Assembly (NCBI GenBank): GCA_949294665.1
Contig: CASFID010000017.1
Coordinates: forward strand, 1-64,000
Direction: 5' to 3'
Length of the DNA stretch: 64,000 nt
Source: an uncultured Eubacteriales bacterium
GTDB lineage: Bacteria; Bacillota; Clostridia; Lachnospirales; Lachnospiraceae
A program made the position numbers and the translations under genes. The first letter of the stretch is position 1; each line of letters starts with the position of its first letter. Below the pieces are notes generated by a model. It was not told the origin of the DNA, did no database searches, and was given only the letters and a program-made list of their open reading frames with translations. Below are positions 33,546 to 41,970 of this stretch, in pieces.

Positions 33546-36302
33546 ATGGAAAATACGTCTGTAAATAGAGAGAAAGATACCGGAGGAAAGCTGCCGGGGC
33601 ATATCAATATCGGTCTTGTAGCCCATGTCGACGCCGGGAAAACAACATTGTCGGAGGGGATGCTTTATTTAAGCGGAAGTATCCGGGATATGGGGCGTGT
33701 GGACCACGGCGATGCATTCCTGGATACGTACGAGATGGAACGGGAACGGGGGATCACGATCTTTTCCAAGCAGGCGGTCCTTACGTGGAAAGATCTTGAG
33801 ATCACGCTTCTGGATACGCCGGGACATGTGGACTTCTCCGCAGAGATGGAGAGAGTGCTGCAGGTGCTGGATTATGCAGTGCTCGTGGTGAGCGGAGCCG
33901 ACGGCGTCCAGGGACATACGGTGACGCTGTGGAGATTACTGAAGCGGTATCATGTCCCGGTGTTTCTTTTCATTAATAAAATGGACCGGGAGGGAACGGA
34001 CCGGGAAAGGCTGATGGCAGAACTCAGAGAGCGGCTGGATGAGGGGTGCGTGGATATCGAGGCGCTCGGCATCAGAGCCGGGGGCCGGAAAAACGGACCT
34101 GGCGGAGGCGATATGGTTTCGGAACGTCTCGAGGATCTGGCAGTGTGCGACGAGAGGATGCTCTCAGAATACCTGGATTCGGGAACAGTGAGCACAGAGT
34201 CGGTAAGACGCGCTGTGGCAGAGCGAAAGGTCTTCCCGTGCTGGTTTGGCTCGGCGCTTCGGGCGGAAGGGCTGGAGGAATTTTTGGACGGGATCAGAGA
34301 GTATTGTATCTGTCCTGCCTATCCGGCTGCATTTGGAGCCAAGGTATATAAGATCGCGCGGGATCCGCAGGGAAACCGGCTGACTTATCTTAAGGTGACC
34401 GGAGGCAGGCTTCTGGTGAAAGAGATGCTGCCGGACACAGAAGGAAAAGTGAACCAGATCCGCATTTATTCCGGTGAGAAGTACGAACTGGTGCAAAGCG
34501 CGGATGCGGGGACAGTGTGTGCGGTCACCGGACTTGAGGGGACCTGTCCGGGGCAGGGGATCGGAGCGGAGAAAGATTCGGACATTCCGGTCCTTGAGCC
34601 GGTGCTTACATACCGCGTCGAACTGCCGGAAGGGTGCGACGTTCATAAGATGCTGGAACATCTTCGGCAGCTTGAAGAGGAAGAGCCGGAACTGCATATC
34701 GTCTGGATCGCGGAGACGAAGGAAATCCATATCCAGCTTATGGGAGACGTTCAGATAGAAGTGCTGCAGAGGATGGTAAAAGAGCGTTTCGGCGTACTGA
34801 TAGAATTTGGCGAGGGAAATATCGTTTATAAAGAGACGATAGAAGATACAGTTGAAGGAGTCGGGCATTTTGAACCGCTGCGCCATTATGCCGAGGTGCA
34901 TCTTATGCTTGAACCCGGCGAACGGGGCTCGGGCATGCAGTTCGCTTCGGAGTGCAGCGAGGACATACTTGACCGGAACTGGCAGAGACTCGTGCTTACT
35001 CATCTGGAAGAAAAAGAGCATAGAGGCGTTCTGACAGGTTCCGCACTCACGGATGTAAAGATCACGCTAATGTCCGGGCGCGCTCATCAGAAGCATACAG
35101 AGGGCGGGGACTTCCGGCAGGCCACATACCGCGCAGTCCGTCAGGGACTGAGAAAAGCGAGGAGCATACTGCTGGAGCCGTACTATGAATTCCGGATGGA
35201 GCTGCCTTTGGAAAATGTCGGGCGCGCGATGACCGACATCCAGAGGATGAGCGGAAGTTTTGAGGGGCCGGAGACAGAGGGAGACTCTGCAGTCCTCACC
35301 GGACGGGCGCCTGTGTCCGAGATGCGGGGGTATCAGAAAGAATTTGCCGCATATACAGGCGGATTTGGAAGACTGTTCTGTACTCTGCAGGGATATGACG
35401 TCTGTCACGACGCCGGGGATGTGATTTCAAGGATCGGCTATGATCCTGACAGTGATGTGGAAAATACAGCAGATTCTGTATTTTGTGCGCATGGAGCCGG
35501 ATTTATCGTGCCGTGGTATCAGGTGGAAGAACATATGCATCTGGAGAGTTCTTTATCTGACGGCAGATCTTCTGATGAAATACCTGTTCCGCACGTTCCG
35601 GTACGACCGGCGTCAGGGACCATCGAACTGACACAGGAAGAACTGGACGCCATCTATGTGCGCACGCCGGATCCTGTGAGACGGAATACGGGCAGTACGC
35701 CGGTCACAGTCGGTTTCCGGCAGGAGACGTCGGAGCAGGCGGGGAAATATAGCGGACAGAACAGAAAAGACGACAGAGAAGAGTATCTTCTCGTAGACGG
35801 CTATAATATCATCTTCTCCTGGGACGAACTCAGAGAACTCTCAGAGACCGATCTGGCGGCAGCGAGAGGAAAGCTGGCGGATATCCTGTGTAACTATCAG
35901 GGGTATCGCAAGTGTACCCTGATCCTTGTATTTGACGCTTACAAGGTAGAAGGAAGCCCCGGGGAGATCGCGAGATATCACAATATCCATATCGTCTACA
36001 CGAAGGAGGCCGAGACTGCAGATCAGTATATAGAAAAAACAGTGAGGAAGATCGCCCGACGTCACAGTGTCACTGTGGCGACGTCCGATGCGCTGGAGCA
36101 GGTCATCATCCTCGGGCAGGGGGCGCGCCGGATGTCTGCGGACGGGCTGAGAGAAGAGGTGGAGCTTGCTCTGCGGGAGATACGGGGCGAACATCTGAGC
36201 AGGGAGGGCGCTCTTCGGACTTATCTTTTTGACGGCCTTGAGGAAGACCAGGCAAGAGAGATGGAGCGTATAAGACTGGGAAAGCAAAACTGGCATGTAT
36301 AA
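33546..36302 (+). CDS. TetM-like ribosomal GTPase fused to a YacP/Rae1-type NYN nuclease domain
   Basis: The 918-residue protein starts with an EF-G/Tet(M)-type GTPase: G1 AHVDAGKTT (26-34), RGITI switch (68-72), G3 DTPGH (90-94) and G4 NKMD (144-147). The elongation-factor domains II-V follow to about residue 620, including LLEPYYEFRMELP and a late PVSEMRGYQKEFAAYTGG. After a variable linker (about 650-745) comes a complete NYN domain (746-918) beginning EYLLVDGYNIIFSW, with acidic residues Asp751, Asp797, Asp826 and Asp848. Ordinary ribosomal protection proteins are about 640 residues and lack this part. In Bacillus the stand-alone YacP (Rae1) is a ribosome-associated endoribonuclease. I infer a ribosome-rescue or quality-control role rather than acquired drug resistance. 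Confidence 0.85.
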   Translation: MENTSVNREKDTGGKLPGHINIGLVAHVDAGKTTLSEGMLYLSGSIRDMGRVDHGDAFLDTYEMERERGITIFSKQAVLTWKDLEITLLDTPGHVDFSAEMERVLQVLDYAVLVVSGADGVQGHTVTLWRLLKRYHVPVFLFINKMDREGTDRERLMAELRERLDEGCVDIEALGIRAGGRKNGPGGGDMVSERLEDLAVCDERMLSEYLDSGTVSTESVRRAVAERKVFPCWFGSALRAEGLEEFLDGIREYCICPAYPAAFGAKVYKIARDPQGNRLTYLKVTGGRLLVKEMLPDTEGKVNQIRIYSGEKYELVQSADAGTVCAVTGLEGTCPGQGIGAEKDSDIPVLEPVLTYRVELPEGCDVHKMLEHLRQLEEEEPELHIVWIAETKEIHIQLMGDVQIEVLQRMVKERFGVLIEFGEGNIVYKETIEDTVEGVGHFEPLRHYAEVHLMLEPGERGSGMQFASECSEDILDRNWQRLVLTHLEEKEHRGVLTGSALTDVKITLMSGRAHQKHTEGGDFRQATYRAVRQGLRKARSILLEPYYEFRMELPLENVGRAMTDIQRMSGSFEGPETEGDSAVLTGRAPVSEMRGYQKEFAAYTGGFGRLFCTLQGYDVCHDAGDVISRIGYDPDSDVENTADSVFCAHGAGFIVPWYQVEEHMHLESSLSDGRSSDEIPVPHVPVRPASGTIELTQEELDAIYVRTPDPVRRNTGSTPVTVGFRQETSEQAGKYSGQNRKDDREEYLLVDGYNIIFSWDELRELSETDLAAARGKLADILCNYQGYRKCTLILVFDAYKVEGSPGEIARYHNIHIVYTKEAETADQYIEKTVRKIARRHSVTVATSDALEQVIILGQGARRMSADGLREEVELALREIRGEHLSREGALRTYLFDGLEEDQAREMERIRLGKQNWHV

Positions 36303-36383
36303 AAAAGATAGAACTGGACGTTTTAAAGTAACCAGTTGAGTGCTAATATACCTGTAATGAATACAGGGAAAGAGGTACTTACT

Positions 36384-36998
36384 ATGGAAAGACGAAATGA
36401 AACACTCATAAAGATCGCACAGACAGCGCTGCTGGCAGCTCTGTGTTTTGTATCATTTACATTTTTGCAGATCAAAATACCGATGCCGGGCGGCGGAGCC
36501 ACATCGTTCCATGTGGGCAATGCATTCTGCGTGCTGGCTGCTCTCATACTGGGAGGATGGTACGGAGGTCTTGCCGGAGCGATCGGTATGGGCCTTGCCG
36601 ACGTCCTGGATCCGGTCTATATTACCGGAGCGCCCAAGACGTTTGTGCTCAAGCTGTGTATCGGACTGATCGTGGGACTTGTGGCGCACCGGATCGCGAA
36701 GATTAATGAGAGTCAGGACAAGAAATATGTGTTCCGCTGGAGCGTGATCGCGTCTGTGGCGGGACTTGGATTCAATGTGGTGGCAGATCCTCTGGCAGGG
36801 TTTTTCTATGATCAGTATATACTCGGCCAGCCGCAGCAGATGGCGGAACTGCTTGCCAAATGGAGTACGGCGACGACATTTGTGAACGCGGCTATATCGG
36901 TGGTCCTGGCGGGAGTCCTGTATAATGCGCTCAGACCGGTTCTTATGAAGACGGGGATGATCCATCCGGTAAAGGCGAAAAAATTACAAAGTTTTTAA
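36384..36998 (+). CDS. ECF transporter S-component (vitamin/nutrient uptake)
   Basis: The ATG at 36384 follows AAAGAGG and gives 204 residues with about five or six membrane spans. The N-terminal ALLAALCFVSFTFLQIKIPM with the first-helix Ala-rich pattern and the later GWYGGLAGAIGMGLADVLD are typical of ECF S-components, which bind a vitamin or similar small nutrient and use a shared EcfAAT energising module. That module is not in this window. No riboswitch is visible in the short leader, so the substrate cannot be predicted. Confidence 0.85.
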   Translation: MERRNETLIKIAQTALLAALCFVSFTFLQIKIPMPGGGATSFHVGNAFCVLAALILGGWYGGLAGAIGMGLADVLDPVYITGAPKTFVLKLCIGLIVGLVAHRIAKINESQDKKYVFRWSVIASVAGLGFNVVADPLAGFFYDQYILGQPQQMAELLAKWSTATTFVNAAISVVLAGVLYNALRPVLMKTGMIHPVKAKKLQSF

Positions 36999-37046
36999 TG
37001 ATTTTTCTCTCATTCAATGGTATTATTATTGCAGTACCGTAATAGG

Positions 37047-37052
37047 TATAAT
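37047..37052 (+). promoter_or_regulatory. -10 element before the zinc-ribbon gene
   Basis: A TATAAT at 37047-37052, 27 bp before the ATG. The -35 is poor. Confidence 0.4.
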
Positions 37053-37078
37053 ACGATTATGAGAGTGAGGTATGACAA

Positions 37079-37636
37079 ATGAATTGCGTGAATTGCTATC
37101 AGGAAATTCCAGATGGATCAAAATTCTGTCCGCACTGTGGAGCACAGCAGCCGGAGACAACAGGGACGGATCCTGTGAATACACAGCCGGATACGGCAGG
37201 ACAGCCGGGAGCAGAGGCACAGACAGGAACAACAGAGACGTCCTCACAGCCTGGTGCTCAGACTGTGGGAGCACAGTATCAGAATCAGTATCAGAGTGAT
37301 CCGTATCAGAACGGACAGTATCAGAATGCTTCTTATCAGACTCCTCCGGTATATCAGTCGACTTATGAGCCGGCGCCGCAGGTTAACTGGGTTCCTTATC
37401 TGGTACTTTCTATTATCTCTACGGTATGTTGTTGTGTACCGTTTGGTATCGTTGCGATCGTCTATGCCGCGAAGATCAACAGTTCCGTATCGGCAGGAAA
37501 TATCGAAGAGGCGCAGAGAGCGGCCAAGACTTCAAAGATATGGATCATCGCTGCATTTGCATCAGGTTTCATCGTGCTGGTGCTCTACCTCCTGTTCTTT
37601 CTGGTGATCGGAGATACCGGGTATTATTATTACTAA
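37079..37636 (+). CDS. zinc-ribbon plus CD225/dispanin-like membrane protein
   Basis: The 185-residue protein has an N-terminal zinc ribbon with four cysteines (MNCVNCYQE and KFCPHCGAQ), a Gln/Tyr/Thr-rich low-complexity linker (about 28-95), and two membrane spans around a CD225-like loop (VCCCVPFGIVAIVYAAKINS; AGNIEEAQRAAKTSKIW). CD225 proteins are two-pass membrane proteins; the bacterial ones have no settled function. Directly followed by a DUF2752 gene 25 bp downstream, a recurrent pairing. Confidence 0.8.
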   Translation: MNCVNCYQEIPDGSKFCPHCGAQQPETTGTDPVNTQPDTAGQPGAEAQTGTTETSSQPGAQTVGAQYQNQYQSDPYQNGQYQNASYQTPPVYQSTYEPAPQVNWVPYLVLSIISTVCCCVPFGIVAIVYAAKINSSVSAGNIEEAQRAAKTSKIWIIAAFASGFIVLVLYLLFFLVIGDTGYYYY

Positions 37637-37661
37637 GATAGAGAGGAACTGAGACGTTACT

Positions 37662-38120
37662 ATGCTTATGGGATTAGCAGAGAAGTTCCGAAACAGCATA
37701 AAAGCGCGTATCGCCCTTGTACTTTGTGCAGGGGCGATTGCCGCTGCGGGAGCGCTGTATCTGTATTTTCACAACCCGTATTCTTATCCTCTGCCGTGTA
37801 TCTTTTATTCACTGACAGGGCTGTACTGTCCGGGATGCGGTGCGGGGAGAGCATGCTATTCGCTGCTGCATCTCAGATTTGCAGATGCATTCAGCTACAA
37901 TCCGCTTATGGCGGTCCTTCTGCCGCTTATCGGACTTTACATCGTCGCCCGGGCGCTGGACTGGATGCTCACAGGCGGTAATCATGTCGACAGCAAGATC
38001 AGTGTAAAGCTGCTTGTGTGGATACTGGTGATAGTGCTTCTATATGGTGTCCTCAGAAATATACCGGTATATCCGTTTACACTGCTTGCCCCGGGAGGAC
38101 TCCGGCAGCTGCTCGGCTGA
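37662..38120 (+). CDS. DUF2752 membrane protein
   Basis: The 152-residue protein has about three membrane spans and the family hallmark CPGCGAGRACYSLLHLRF near residues 54-71, with the two cysteines before the conserved Gly/Arg. The start is either of two close ATGs (37662 or 37668). It is likely cotranscribed with the CD225 protein upstream and followed by a terminator at 38164. Function unknown. Confidence 0.85.
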   Translation: MLMGLAEKFRNSIKARIALVLCAGAIAAAGALYLYFHNPYSYPLPCIFYSLTGLYCPGCGAGRACYSLLHLRFADAFSYNPLMAVLLPLIGLYIVARALDWMLTGGNHVDSKISVKLLVWILVIVLLYGVLRNIPVYPFTLLAPGGLRQLLG

Positions 38121-38163
38121 ACCGTGGGGCGGACGATGCGGGATCAGCGCTGGATAAGGAGAC

Positions 38164-38212
38164 GAACGCCTGTATGAACTGTCGTAGAAACAGTTCACGG
38201 GCGTTTCTTTTT
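38164..38212 (+). terminator. terminator after the CD225-DUF2752 genes
   Basis: GAACGCC and TGAACTGT pair with ACAGTTCA and GGCGTTT (one small internal loop), followed by a T-rich run. Confidence 0.8.
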
Positions 38213-38214
38213 GT

Positions 38215-38243
38215 TTTACTATGGTGTGGACTTATGGTATGAT
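38215..38243 (+). promoter_or_regulatory. promoter of the pyrF-pyrK-pyrD operon
   Basis: TTTACT (38215-38220) and TATGAT (38238-38243) with a 17 bp spacer, just after the upstream terminator and 38 bp before pyrF. I see no PyrR-type leader between. Confidence 0.6.
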
Positions 38244-38281
38244 AAAGGGCAGGGATATTTGAGAAAACGGAGGAAGAGCAG

Positions 38282-39202
38282 ATGATCAATAAATTAGTGA
38301 AAAAGATCAGGAAAACAGGAGCGCCGATCGTAGTAGGACTCGATCCGATGCTGAACTACATTCCTCAGCATGTTCAGGACAGGGCGTTTGCAGAATATGG
38401 AGAGACACTCGAGGGAGCGGCAGAGGCAATCTGGCAGTTCAATAAGGAGATCGTGGACAAAACATACGATCTGATCCCTGCCGTGAAGCCGCAGATCGCC
38501 ATGTATGAGCAGTTCGGCGTACCGGGTGTTATGGCGTTTAAGAAGACGGTAGACTACTGTAAATCAAAGGATCTCGTTGTGATCGGAGATATCAAGCGGG
38601 GAGACATCGGTTCTACTTCAGCGGCTTATGCGGCAGGTCACCTCGGCAAAGTACAGGTAGGAGACAAGGAATATGTTCCGTTTGATGAGGATTTTGCGAC
38701 GGTAAATCCTTACCTTGGCTCGGATGGCGTGAATCCGTTTATCAATGTATGCCGGGAGGAAAAGAAAGGCATCTTTGTACTTGTCAAGACTTCCAATCCG
38801 TCCAGCGGGGAGTTTCAGGACAGGCTGATCGAGGGACGTCCGCTCTACGAGCTGGTGGGAGAGAAAGTGGCCGAGTGGGGCGCGGCATGTATGGGCGATG
38901 AGTACAGTTACGTGGGCGCTGTCGTTGGAGCGACTTACCCGGAGATGGGCAGGATACTCCGAAAGATCATGCCGAAAGCGTATATCCTAGTACCGGGATA
39001 TGGCGCACAGGGGGGACAGGGCAAAGATCTGGTCCATTTCTTCAATGAAGACGGACTTGGAGCTGTCGTTAATTCTTCCAGAGGCATTATCGCGGCTTAC
39101 AAGCAGGAAGCTTATGCAAAGTACGGTGCAGAGAACTTCGGCGACGCATCCAGAGCGGCGGTGGAAGCCATGATCGCGGACATCAGCGGAGCGCTTGGCT
39201 GA
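38282..39202 (+). CDS. pyrF: orotidine 5'-phosphate decarboxylase (long type)
   Basis: The 306-residue enzyme carries out the last step of UMP synthesis. The catalytic Asp-Lys-Asp cluster is visible in VVIGDIKRGDIGSTSAAYA (about 99-117). At 306 residues it belongs to the longer group 2 class rather than the 230-240 residue class. It is first in an operon with pyrK and pyrD, giving three consecutive or related pyrimidine steps. Confidence 0.96.
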   Translation: MINKLVKKIRKTGAPIVVGLDPMLNYIPQHVQDRAFAEYGETLEGAAEAIWQFNKEIVDKTYDLIPAVKPQIAMYEQFGVPGVMAFKKTVDYCKSKDLVVIGDIKRGDIGSTSAAYAAGHLGKVQVGDKEYVPFDEDFATVNPYLGSDGVNPFINVCREEKKGIFVLVKTSNPSSGEFQDRLIEGRPLYELVGEKVAEWGAACMGDEYSYVGAVVGATYPEMGRILRKIMPKAYILVPGYGAQGGQGKDLVHFFNEDGLGAVVNSSRGIIAAYKQEAYAKYGAENFGDASRAAVEAMIADISGALG

Positions 39203-39239
39203 ACCGCTATAAACAGACAGTTTCAAAAAAGGAGCCATT

Positions 39240-40022
39240 ATGAGTAAAAAAAGGGAAAATGCACTGGTTGTCTCTCAGGAGGAAATCGCGAAAGATATCT
39301 ACAGTATGTGGATCGAGACAGCTGCGGCGTCTGAGGCGAAGCCGGGGCAGTTCATTTCAATGTACACGAACGACAGCAGCAAGCTTCTTCCCCGTCCGAT
39401 CAGTATCTGTGAGATCGACAGGGAAGCCGGAAGGCTGCGCGTGGTATACCGCGTCACAGGAAAAAATACAGGGACAGAAGAGTTTTCACATCTGAAAGCG
39501 CAGGACACGATTCCGGTGATCGGACCTCTGGGGAACGGATTCCCCGTAGACAAGGCGAAGGAGAAACGGGCGTTCCTTATCGGCGGCGGCATCGGTGTGC
39601 CTCCGATCCTGGAACTGGCAAAGCAGATGGACTGCAGGAAGAAGCAGATCATTGTGGGATACAGAGACGCAGAGACATTTCTCCGGGAGGAGTTCGAGCA
39701 GAACGGCGAAGTGTTTCTTGCGACGGAAGACGGCAGTGCGGGAACAAAGGGAAATGTGATGGACGCGATCCGGGAGAATACTCTTGAGGCGGATATCATC
39801 TATGCCTGCGGGCCGACGCCGATGCTCCGCGCGGTCAAGGCGTATGCAGAGGAGAACGGAATCGAGTGTTATATCTCCCTTGAGGAGCGCATGGCGTGCG
39901 GGATCGGCGCCTGTCTGGCGTGTGTGTGCCGGTCAAAAGAGAAAGACAGCCATAGTAATGTAAATAATAAGAGGATCTGTAAAGACGGTCCGGTATTCCT
40001 TTCTGCGGAGGTGGAGATCTGA
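39240..40022 (+). CDS. pyrK: dihydroorotate dehydrogenase electron transfer subunit
   Basis: The 260-residue flavoprotein carries electrons from the PyrD FMN to NAD. It has the FAD-binding LLPRPISICEID (about 50-61), NAD-binding IGGGIGVPPILELAK (about 117-131) and the C-terminal cysteines for a 2Fe-2S cluster (MACGIGACLACVC and a fourth Cys in KRICKDGP). Its TGA overlaps the ATG of pyrD by one base, consistent with the obligate PyrK-PyrD complex. Confidence 0.96.
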   Translation: MSKKRENALVVSQEEIAKDIYSMWIETAAASEAKPGQFISMYTNDSSKLLPRPISICEIDREAGRLRVVYRVTGKNTGTEEFSHLKAQDTIPVIGPLGNGFPVDKAKEKRAFLIGGGIGVPPILELAKQMDCRKKQIIVGYRDAETFLREEFEQNGEVFLATEDGSAGTKGNVMDAIRENTLEADIIYACGPTPMLRAVKAYAEENGIECYISLEERMACGIGACLACVCRSKEKDSHSNVNNKRICKDGPVFLSAEVEI

Positions 40023-40924
40023 TGGATATGAAAGTAAATATCGCCGGCGTGGAGTGGAAGAATCCTGTGACGGTGGCTTCCGGTACATTCGGTTCGGGAG
40101 AGGAGTTCGCGGATTATGTAGATTTAAACTGCCTGGGCGCGGTGACGACGAAAGGTGTGGCAAACATTCCCTGGACCGGAAATCCGACTCCGAGAGTCGC
40201 GGAGGTCTACGGAGGGATGATGAATGCGGTAGGCCTTCAGAATCCGGGGATCGACGTGTTCTGCGAGAGGGATATCCCGTTTTTGAGAAAGTATGACACG
40301 AAGATCATCGTAAATGTGTGCGGCAAGTCTACGGAGGACTACTGCGAGGTCGTAGAGCGCCTGGCGGACGAGGACGTGGATATGCTTGAGATCAATATCT
40401 CCTGCCCTAATGTCAAAGAGGGGGGCATCGCTTTCGGACAGGATCCGAAAGCGGCCGAGGATATCACAAAAGCGGTGAAGAAGTACGCAAAGCAGCCGGT
40501 GATCATGAAACTGAGTCCGAACGTGACGAGCATTGCCGAGATGGCAAAAGCTGTGGAAGCGGGCGGCGCAGACGCGGTATCTCTGATCAATACGATCACG
40601 GGGATGAAGATAGACATCAACCGCAGGACTTTCGTACTGGCAAACAGGACCGGCGGCGTGTCCGGTCCGGCGATCCATCCGATCGCGGTGCGCATGGTAT
40701 ACGAGGCGGCGAATGCTGTGAATGTGCCGGTCGTCGGTATGGGAGGCATATCGACAGCAGAGGATGCTATAGAGATGATCCTTGCGGGAGCCAGTGCGGT
40801 ATCTGTCGGAACAGCGAATTTCCATGATCCGGGCGTGACGGTGAAGATCGTGGACGGAATTGAGAAATATATGAAACGGTATGGATTTAAGACGGTCAGC
40901 GAGATGATCGGGATCGTGAAATAA
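40022..40924 (+). CDS. pyrD: dihydroorotate dehydrogenase, class 1B catalytic subunit
   Basis: The 300-residue FMN enzyme oxidises dihydroorotate to orotate in the cytoplasm. Seen are the N-terminal VTVASGTFGSGEEF, the catalytic cysteine (Cys128 in INISCPNVKEGG, cysteine base typical of class 1) and the FMN phosphate region VVGMGGISTAEDA. The adjacent PyrK marks class 1B. A terminator follows. Confidence 0.97.
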   Translation: MDMKVNIAGVEWKNPVTVASGTFGSGEEFADYVDLNCLGAVTTKGVANIPWTGNPTPRVAEVYGGMMNAVGLQNPGIDVFCERDIPFLRKYDTKIIVNVCGKSTEDYCEVVERLADEDVDMLEINISCPNVKEGGIAFGQDPKAAEDITKAVKKYAKQPVIMKLSPNVTSIAEMAKAVEAGGADAVSLINTITGMKIDINRRTFVLANRTGGVSGPAIHPIAVRMVYEAANAVNVPVVGMGGISTAEDAIEMILAGASAVSVGTANFHDPGVTVKIVDGIEKYMKRYGFKTVSEMIGIVK

Positions 40925-40941
40925 TATGATGCGGGAGGAAG

Positions 40942-40970
40942 GACACTTCATTTTTTGAGGTGTCTTTCTC
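40942..40970 (+). terminator. terminator after pyrD
   Basis: GACACTTCA (40942-40950) pairs with TGAGGTGTC (40956-40964) with one wobble, followed by TTTCTC. Confidence 0.7.
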
Positions 40971-40972
40971 AA

Positions 40973-41001
40973 TTGAAAATACTATGGACTTGTGTTAGAA
41001 T
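40973..41001 (+). promoter_or_regulatory. promoter of pyrE
   Basis: TTGAAA (40973-40978) and TAGAAT (40996-41001), 17 bp apart, immediately after the pyrD terminator; pyrE is therefore a separate transcription unit. Confidence 0.7.
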
Positions 41002-41046
41002 TGTAAAGAATCAGAGATTACTATATCCTGTACAGGAGGTTATGAT

Positions 41047-41727
41047 ATGGAACAGTACAAGCAGGAATTTATACATTTTATGGTAGACAGCGATGTGCTC
41101 AAATTCGGAGAATTTACATTAAAGAGCGGCAGGAAATCGCCGTTCTTTATGAATGCAGGAGCATATGTGACCGGCTCGCAGCTAAAGAGACTGGGCGAAT
41201 ACTATGCGAAGGCCATCCACGACAGGTACGGGGATGATTTCGACGTCTTGTTCGGACCGGCCTACAAAGGCATCCCCCTCAGTGTTGTGACTGCCATCGC
41301 TTACAGCGAGCTGTATGGCAAGGAAGTGAGGTACTGTTCTGACCGCAAGGAAGAGAAGGATCACGGCGCGGACAAGGGCAGTTTCCTTGGCAGCAGTCTA
41401 AGAGACGGGGACCGGGTGATCATGATCGAAGATGTGACCACATCCGGCAAGTCTATGGAAGAGACGGTGCCAAAGGTAAGAGGAGCGGCTGACGTGACGA
41501 TCGTCGGGCTCATCGTATCCCTGGACAGGATGGAAGTGGGAAAAGGCGGCGCAAAATGTGCGCTGGATGAGATCAGGGAGCTCTACGGATTTGATACGGC
41601 GGCGATCGTTACGATGGAGGAAGTGGTCGAATGTCTGTACAATAAAGAATATAACGGAAAAGTTATCATCGATGATACATTAAAGGCGGCGATCGATACA
41701 TACTATGAAACATACGGTGCAAAGTAA
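41047..41727 (+). CDS. pyrE: orotate phosphoribosyltransferase
   Basis: The 226-residue enzyme joins orotate and PRPP to give OMP, the substrate of PyrF. The PRPP-binding motif is VIMIEDVTTSGKSMEETV (about 125-142), and FGEFTLKSGRKSPFFMNAG is the orotate side of the active site. It has its own promoter and an AGGAGG ribosome site. Confidence 0.96.
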   Translation: MEQYKQEFIHFMVDSDVLKFGEFTLKSGRKSPFFMNAGAYVTGSQLKRLGEYYAKAIHDRYGDDFDVLFGPAYKGIPLSVVTAIAYSELYGKEVRYCSDRKEEKDHGADKGSFLGSSLRDGDRVIMIEDVTTSGKSMEETVPKVRGAADVTIVGLIVSLDRMEVGKGGAKCALDEIRELYGFDTAAIVTMEEVVECLYNKEYNGKVIIDDTLKAAIDTYYETYGAK

Positions 41728-41740
41728 GGAGGCGCGTGAT

Positions 41741-41890
41741 ATGGAAAAGGCATATACAGCGATGAAAAGCAGCGGCGCGGGCAATATAGCAGTCGGGATC
41801 ATTATCCTTGTCGTCGGGATCACGGCGGGAGTCCTTTCCATCGTAAGCGGCGCGAATCTGCTGAAGCATAAAAAGGAAATAACTTTTTAA
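41741..41890 (+). CDS. small single-span membrane protein
   Basis: The ATG at 41741 follows AAGGAGG and gives 49 residues: a short polar start, one long hydrophobic span (about 12-37, GNIAVGIIILVVGITAGVLS and on) and a basic KHKKE tail placing the C terminus in the cytoplasm. It lies 14 bp after pyrE and so is cotranscribed with it. No family is recognised and no function can be inferred. Confidence 0.7.
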   Translation: MEKAYTAMKSSGAGNIAVGIIILVVGITAGVLSIVSGANLLKHKKEITF

Positions 41891-41916
41891 ACAGATATAT
41901 TATTTGCAACAGCAGC

Positions 41917-41952
41917 ATAAGGGGGCGGCGGAAATGGCCGGTCCCTTTTCAA
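41917..41952 (+). terminator. probable terminator after the pyrE unit
   Basis: AAGGG pairs with CCCTTT around an inner GGC/GCC helix, followed by TTTTC; moderate quality. Confidence 0.45.
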
Positions 41953-41970
41953 AGTGTCAGGGGAATCATT

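Noticed and set aside
33546-36302. Acquired tetracycline resistance gene
   Set aside because: The protein is far from classical Tet(M)/Tet(O), carries an extra NYN domain and sits among ordinary chromosomal genes with no mobile-element flanks.
36303-36383. Riboswitch before the ECF S-component
   Set aside because: Short leader with no recognisable aptamer core.
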